From assembly GCA_900660155.1 (NCBI GenBank), contig CABFPE010000736.1:110890-134849 (forward strand): a stretch of DNA of 23,960 nt. Reading direction: 5' to 3'. A program made the translations under genes and the position numbers. The notes under the pieces were generated by a model, which was given only the letters and a program-made list of their open reading frames with translations, did not search any database and was not told the origin of the DNA. Position 1 is the stretch's first letter; each line of letters starts with the position of its first letter. Shown one piece after another: positions 19,740 through 23,960 of the stretch. Origin of the DNA: Hofstenia miamia (Eukaryota > Xenacoelomorpha > Acoela > Hofsteniidae).

Positions 19740-20560
19740 TTAAAAATTGATATTTGTCTGATCCAATATTCTGTGTAAGATTTGACAGGCTATCACTTAC
19801 AAATCAATAGGAGTCCAAAAATCTCAACTCTTCATGAATCCATTTAGTTGTGCCATTTTTATCTTTGTAATTATATACAGGGACCATAAGACTAAATTTA
19901 ATGAAGTATTCAGACGTGCATGGTATACATTTTAAACTTTCATTTTCCTTGAGATTTAAGCTTTTCAGCAGTAAATGCATATCATACTTACTGCCATTGT
20001 GTGAGAAAACTGGAGTAAATTGAGGGTTGCAATGTAGAATATTGCAGTTGTTGTGTGCAACACCTCATACTTTCCCAGTATAATGGCAGTGATCAATTAC
20101 TTTGTGAGAGCTACTTTCAAATTCTTCACTGCAAAACACACAAACAGTAGAATTTTCCATCAAATATTCTCTATCAGTCTGTGAAATTATTAATTGACGA
20201 TGCTTTTGTTTGGCAGCAAATGAAGACTTAGCAATTTTACGGAGTTCATTCCATCCTTGCTCCATACACCCCTCACCTGAAAATATGTTGGTGGAAAGCA
20301 GCTCTTTTTCAGTGGTACTAACAATGCAAATACCAGATGGGGTTTGGTGAACATCTTGAACTGTATAGCTGGTTGAGGGATCTGGTGTGGTAGTGTGTAT
20401 TTTCTGTGATATACATTCTATATCCAATGCAGCAATAATGGGTACAAAGTTCTTGGCTCCAAATGATTTAAATGTAATTTTCTCATTGGGCTGAGGGAAT
20501 GTAATTGTGGGCTCACTATTACCATTGCATTTCTTTAAATGATTTTCAAAACTTTCTAAC
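19740..20560 (-). other. 3'-5' exonuclease part of the PolB fossil with an EndoVII-like knuckle
   Basis: Exonuclease motif I (Asp-Ile-Glu in AALDIEC) precedes a CVFC...DHCHYTGK knuckle of the recombination endonuclease VII type. Motif II (HNGSKYD) and a motif III-like segment (FVSDSLSNLTQN) follow. Insertion of this His/Cys knuckle between exonuclease motifs I and II is a layout I recall from large PolB proteins in arthropod and cnidarian genomes. Limits are approximate. Confidence 0.8.
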
Positions 20561-21620
20561 AGTTTAAAGCCAGATAAACATTTTGGGCAATTCATACTAT
20601 CACCATGTCTACCCTTAAAAAATTTGATGCAGGCATTCATGTTAGTAATTGCCACATAATGTTTCTGATTACTTTCTTCTAACAGCAGAAGGTTTGCTTT
20701 TTGTTGATGGCAGCTTGGAGAGATGTATGCAGGCACCAAAGATTTTTCATGGAGGCTGTACACATTCACTGTTATATTATTTAACTCTTCAAACTTACAG
20801 ATGTCATTGATTGACATTGGAAATGACATTCCTGAGTAATTGAGAGTTGGCAAGAACTTGTTGAGGCGGTAAATTTCACTTCTGTTTTTAATTTGCAGAT
20901 GGAGACAGGCTAGAACAGCATACAAAAAGCACTTATTGGTCTGAGCAGTGCGAGGGTTTGCTAGGAAGTTGTTCCTTTTTAAATAATCAGGAAGGGGGAT
21001 GTAACTTCCAGCTCTTGTTGGGCAATACTTGGCAATGTGCAGGCTTACTTGGTTGATGTTTTTCAGCACCCAATTGGAGCCATTTGCTGCATAGATGGTG
21101 ATGTAATTGGCAATTCCATCTATCATTTTCATGAAATCTGTTTGTCCCAAGCCACTGCTAAAAACAAACACAGGGGAGCTTGTTGGGTATAACATTACAC
21201 TCTTTATCTCACCACTCTCTTCTTTCACCAACTCCACTTCACAAGAGAGGTAAACATTAGAGGAGAAGTGTTTGACTATATCCTCCTGAATAATGTTGGA
21301 AATTTTGGGGTAAACAGTAGAGAAGATGGAATAAACATCAATAGATGTTAGAGGACCACTCTGATAGCAAGCAAAACTACCACGACATGCCTGTTCCACT
21401 TTGGTAAACATTGTTTCTTGATTACCATCCACAATGTTGAAATTTGCATGGGTATTCACATGTTCATCAAATTTGCATTTGTAAAGTAAATTTTGCATGA
21501 GGGGCATAAATAAATTCCATCTGTTCCATGAATAGATTCAATAAGAGAGCGCATTGACAAGGGGGTTGGGCTGGTAAAACCACACTCATCACAAGAAAAC
21601 GACTTCATTGGAGCAGAGGG
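20560..21620 (-). other. N-terminal region of the PolB fossil: Cys/His segments and zinc-finger-like text
   Basis: The first part carries paired cysteines (CDECGF) of zinc-finger appearance. In the middle is NKCFLYAVLACLH, followed about 100 residues later by KHYVAITN, with predicted strand-like text (ITVNVYSL) between, a spacing like that of papain-fold Cys proteases. A C-x2-C...H...C finger (CPKCLSGF with HLKKC) closes it. A protease role is my inference from the Cys and His pattern; the finger is better supported. Confidence 0.6.
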
Positions 21621-21669
21621 TCTAAAATCAGTATAAGTACATGGAAATTCAAGTGTAATAAATTATATT

Positions 21670-21890
21670 TATTCTAGTGAAAATGAGTAATGAAAAAGAA
21701 AATACGCTATTTCATAAATTGCAAAAATGTATTTTTTAAGCGCTAGTTGTACATAATAAAAAATTATATTTAAACATTTCATTCTAGTGAAAATAGTTTA
21801 ATAAGCAATTAAAAGAAAATAAATTTTATAAAGACAAAAATAAATTGCAAAAATGTATTTTTAAAAGCTAGTTGTACACAATAAAAGAAT
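21670..21890. repeat. Degenerate tandem duplication, about 110-bp period
   Basis: ATTCTAGTGAAAAT and, further on, AAATTGCAAAAATGTATTTT with GCTAGTTGTACA-AATAAAA occur once in 21670-21765 and again in 21780-21890. The copies differ by several substitutions and small gaps. They lie just upstream of the polymerase fossil's coding text. Confidence 0.85.
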
Positions 21891-22060
21891 TTAGCAAAAG
21901 TAATTACTGCAAATTGATAAATTGTAAATGAGTGGGATTGTGAAAAATCTGGAATTAAACTTTCTGATTGAATGAAAAACACATGATAGCAAGTACAAAA
22001 TGTGTAATATATAATTAGAATAGTTTATATACCTAGATAAACTAAAAACAAAAAGCATAC

Positions 22061-22194
22061 CAGGGAGGAGCTGTACTATTATCACCATTCCCAGAATGTT
22101 GGGAGGAGGCACTATATGTATTGGCAGCCATCACGTCTGAATATTTATCAGCAAGGGTTTTTAACAAATCAGTGGGAGAAGAAGTAGCGTACAT
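22061..22194 (-). other. Short Met-started coding-like stretch upstream of the PolB fossil
   Basis: From ATG at 22192-22194 the minus strand reads MYATSSPTDLLKTLADKYSD and continues Ser/Asn-rich for about 44 codons, until a TG|GTATGC that could be a splice donor. It is about 100 bp downstream of a promoter-like cluster and about 450 bp before the polymerase text. It may be a leader exon of the same transcription unit or a small separate peptide. I do not recognise the sequence. Confidence 0.45.
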
Positions 22195-22264
22195 TTTCTA
22201 AGCAGGAGAGAAGTTAGGCGAGTAATATCCACGAGAATCAAAAATGAAATGAAAATTGTATCAC

Positions 22265-22324
22265 TCCCGCCTCATATTTAAAGAGTTATGCCCCGCCCAC
22301 ACAATTAAAATGAAATTCTATTGG
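22265..22324 (-). promoter_or_regulatory. Pol II style promoter cluster (CCAAT, GC box, TTTAAATAT)
   Basis: On the minus strand, in transcription order, CCAAT (22320-22324), the GC box GTGGGCGGGGC (22290-22300), a TATA-like TTTAAATAT (about 22273-22281) and an E2F-like GGCGGGA (22265-22271) sit about 70-130 bp before the ATG at 22194. In a region this AT-rich, two GGCGGG words so close together are conspicuous. The layout suggests that host RNA polymerase II transcribed the polymerase gene. Confidence 0.6.
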
Positions 22325-22420
22325 ATATTGAGTGAGTAAATTTAACCAGAAAATTTCCATATATGGAAGTTAGAACAGATGATTGACAGAAACAGGTTGA
22401 CGCAAAACTATGAGTCACAA

Positions 22421-22598
22421 ACAATTTCTGAATTATATACATGACAATAACATAAATTACGATTATTAGAAAAACATTTTAAGCGCAAAAATGCAAAACT
22501 AGATCTTAACAATGCTTAGGAACAATTTCTGAATTATATACATGACAATAACGTAAATTACGATTATTAGAAAAACATTTTAAGCGCAAAAATGCAAA
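22421..22598. repeat. Tandem duplication, 101-bp period
   Basis: ACAATTTCTGAATTATATAC and the following bases to about 22497 recur at 22522-22598 with only one mismatch (ATAACAT versus ATAACGT) over some 77 bp, separated by 24 bp of unrelated sequence. The high identity marks a recent duplication upstream of the promoter cluster. Confidence 0.95.
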
Positions 22599-23039
22599 TC
22601 ACTTTTGAAATAACGCTGTCAATCAAATAAAAGTCAAAGAGCAAACACAAGTCAGTGACGATTGTAACAATATAACAATACACGTTTCATGTAGATTTAT
22701 TATCATATGTCAAATCTTTTATTAGCTAACCTGATTAATTTTATAATTCCGCCTGAGAAAAACGCTAAGTTTTACATGTTATATGAAAATATGTAAATAA
22801 ATCAATTGAGTTACAATTGTTTAAATGAGTTAATGTCACATCATGGAATTAGTTTGTACAAAATGTGTGAATAAATTGTTTAGTATTTACATGATACTCG
22901 AAAAATACGCATTGTGAAAAAATATATTGAATTCATTCACTTGTAAGCCTTCCTAACACCTATATTCATTGATGTATTAACATGCATGGTTTTGCTTAAA
23001 CAAAGTATACAAATATTGGTTTATCAAGTATTTGAATTT
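22599..23039. other. AT-rich stretch without recognised features
   Basis: This lies between the duplicated segment and the right arm. I see no coding text on either strand, no RNA gene and no clear repeat in it. Confidence 0.6.
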
Positions 23040-23960
23040 CCTCTATATTTCATACATCTGGAATATTAATGCACTTTTATATTTTACTTCTTCCGAAAAT
23101 TTGCTTGTTTTTATTGCCTATAAAGATTCAGTTATTTCATTATCCTACCAAACAAATTAAACTTGTGAATTTCTACAATGGAAAAACGCCAACATATTTG
23201 GAAAACGATATTGTAGCCTTTGTGTGTCTGCGTCTTTATACATAAAACACGGAAATTTTTACAGGTAAGAGAAAATAGTCACTAACATGTTATTACAAAA
23301 CGCAATATAAACCCAATTACCCAACTAATACATGCAAACAAGGGCATGTCGGCATGGAAATTTTTTACGGATAAGACAAATTAGTCCACAATGTGTTATT
23401 ACAAATGGTGTAAACAAAATTATCCATCAAATGTGCATAAACAACAGTATGTTTGCAAGCTAAAATAGTGTGCAATATACCATATATATTAACAAAACCT
23501 GTAAAGAAATTGGCAACATAAATTAATCATTAAAGGAAGTAACCAAATTATTTGGCATATAACCAAGGAAAGTAAATCATTAGAACCATGTGGAATTTTT
23601 TGTACATGAAATAACATACTTTGAAAGTGATATGAAATCTTTACATGTAATGCTGGTTTACCAAAAACAAATTAAATGTATGCGTAAGCAATTCAAAAAC
23701 ATGGAAATTTTTTATGGGTAAAAATAGTAATATTAACAATTGCGAGTGGTATATCCTGACAAAGTGATGTGCAGCCTTTACAAGTAATGTTAGTTTACCA
23801 AAGCGAATTAAACGCAGTCCATGTAAGCAATCGAAATTTATGAATAAAAATTAGTCAGCAAAACGTAATGTGTGTATGCATGTGACATGTAATAATATAT
23901 ATAATACACTGTATAGCAACATGTAATCAACAATATGAATCACCACGTAAATATCACAAA
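23040..23960. repeat. Right inverted arm of the polymerase-B element, built of tandem units
   Basis: Five copies of a core like CATGGAAATTTTTTACGGAT occur at 23248-23270, 23353-23376, 23587-23614, 23700-23723 and 23831-23850, usually 100-130 bp apart. Companion words also recur: TTTACCAAAAACAAATTAAA at about 23656 and TTTACCAAAGCGAATTAAAC at about 23794, together with GCAGCCTTTACAAGTAATGT. The reverse complement matches the left arm. The array reaches the window edge, so its outer end is not seen. Confidence 0.75.

Larger units (their letters stand above)
17800..21620 (-). pseudogene. Protein-primed family B DNA polymerase, fossil
   Basis: Minus-strand coding text runs for nearly 4 kb with the domain order of large invertebrate virus-like PolB proteins. 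In coding order these are an N-terminal Cys-rich region; a Cys/His segment (KCFLYAVLACLHL and HYVAITN) that may be protease-like; a C2H2-like finger (CPKCLSGF); exonuclease motif I (AALDIEC); and an endonuclease-VII-type knuckle (CVFC with HKVIDHCHYTGK). Exonuclease motifs II (HNGSKYDMHLLL) and III follow, then polymerase motifs A (IFLDMNLLYGG), B (FYKLMSNAVFGKT) and C (LYSDTDSLLYKI), the KDELGG region and a basic Pro-rich tail. The gene would replicate the element's own DNA from a protein primer. It is broken, by about a handful of breaks, yet its motifs are clear, suggesting modest age. Protein priming is inferred from family. Confidence 0.93.
14940..23960 (-). mobile_element. Fossil polymerase-B virus-like element (Polinton-type or relative), right end outside window
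   Basis: The element is defined by a protein-primed family B DNA polymerase fossil on the minus strand (about 17,800-21,620) lying between flanks that share degenerate repeats in inverted orientation (about 14,940-15,330 and about 23,040-23,960). The left edge may be somewhat further out, near 14,760, and the right arm runs off the window, so length is at least about 9 kb. The polymerase fits those of Polinton/Maverick and adintovirus-like elements of invertebrates. No integrase, ATPase, capsid or protease gene was recognised inside. The copy is broken, by about a handful of breaks, but the coding text is otherwise well kept, suggesting modest age. Family placement is inferred from the polymerase only. 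Confidence 0.7.

Noticed and set aside
21891-22112. 73-codon minus-strand open frame rich in Ile, Leu and Tyr
   Set aside because: It partly overlaps the leader-like stretch in another frame and otherwise runs through AT-rich sequence; the apparent hydrophobic segment reflects base composition.
1-23960. tRNA genes, tRNA-derived SINEs and CRISPR-like arrays
   Set aside because: I scanned for A-box/B-box words (GGTTCGANTCC) and regularly spaced identical repeats and found none; the periodic repeats on the right are degenerate tandem units, not a repeat-spacer array.

Overview
The window looks like nuclear DNA of an animal, probably a marine invertebrate. It is AT-rich, has a split gene with consensus GT-AG introns and no bacterial-style operons, and carries Tc1, piggyBac and Polinton-type elements. 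It also has a CCTCCGCCAAGGAGG repeat of a kind I remember from many marine animals. I cannot place it in a phylum.

Left half (1-14,249, plus strand): the last five coding exons of a fatty-acid transport protein / very-long-chain acyl-CoA synthetase (SLC27 family, closest by eye to FATP1/FATP4), at 3433-3546, 4070-4207, 9342-9506, 13000-13146 and 14092-14249. They give about 240 C-terminal residues, and every junction is phase 1. The 5' half of the gene lies off the left edge. The introns hold most of the repeats: a Tc1-type transposon with a broken transposase and IR/DR-style ends (1800-3406) stopping about 26 bp before an exon; a decayed piggyBac-type transposase on the minus strand (about 4740-6130) containing a perfect 85-bp tandem duplication; the CCTCCGCC repeat (7207-7404); a CCCGA-rich repeat (7483-7832); and a palindrome-rich repeat (10100-10452).

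Right half (about 14,940 to beyond 23,960): a fossil virus-like element around a protein-primed family B DNA polymerase on the minus strand (about 17,800-21,620). It has an N-terminal Cys/His-rich and possibly protease-like region, an exonuclease domain holding an endonuclease-VII-type zinc knuckle, and polymerase motifs A, B and C. Upstream (higher coordinates) are a short Met-started coding-like stretch and a Pol II style promoter cluster (CCAAT, GC box, TTTAAATAT). Both flanks carry degenerate repeats in inverted orientation, about 14,940-15,330 on the left and about 23,040-23,960 on the right. These appear to be the element's arms, and the right one is cut by the window edge. I recognise no integrase, packaging ATPase, capsid or maturation protease in the roughly 9 kb between them, so this is either a reduced polymerase-only element or a deleted Polinton relative. 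The polymerase fossil points toward the 3' end of the host gene (tail-to-tail).

Features were found by reading translations and repeats by eye; no database search was possible.
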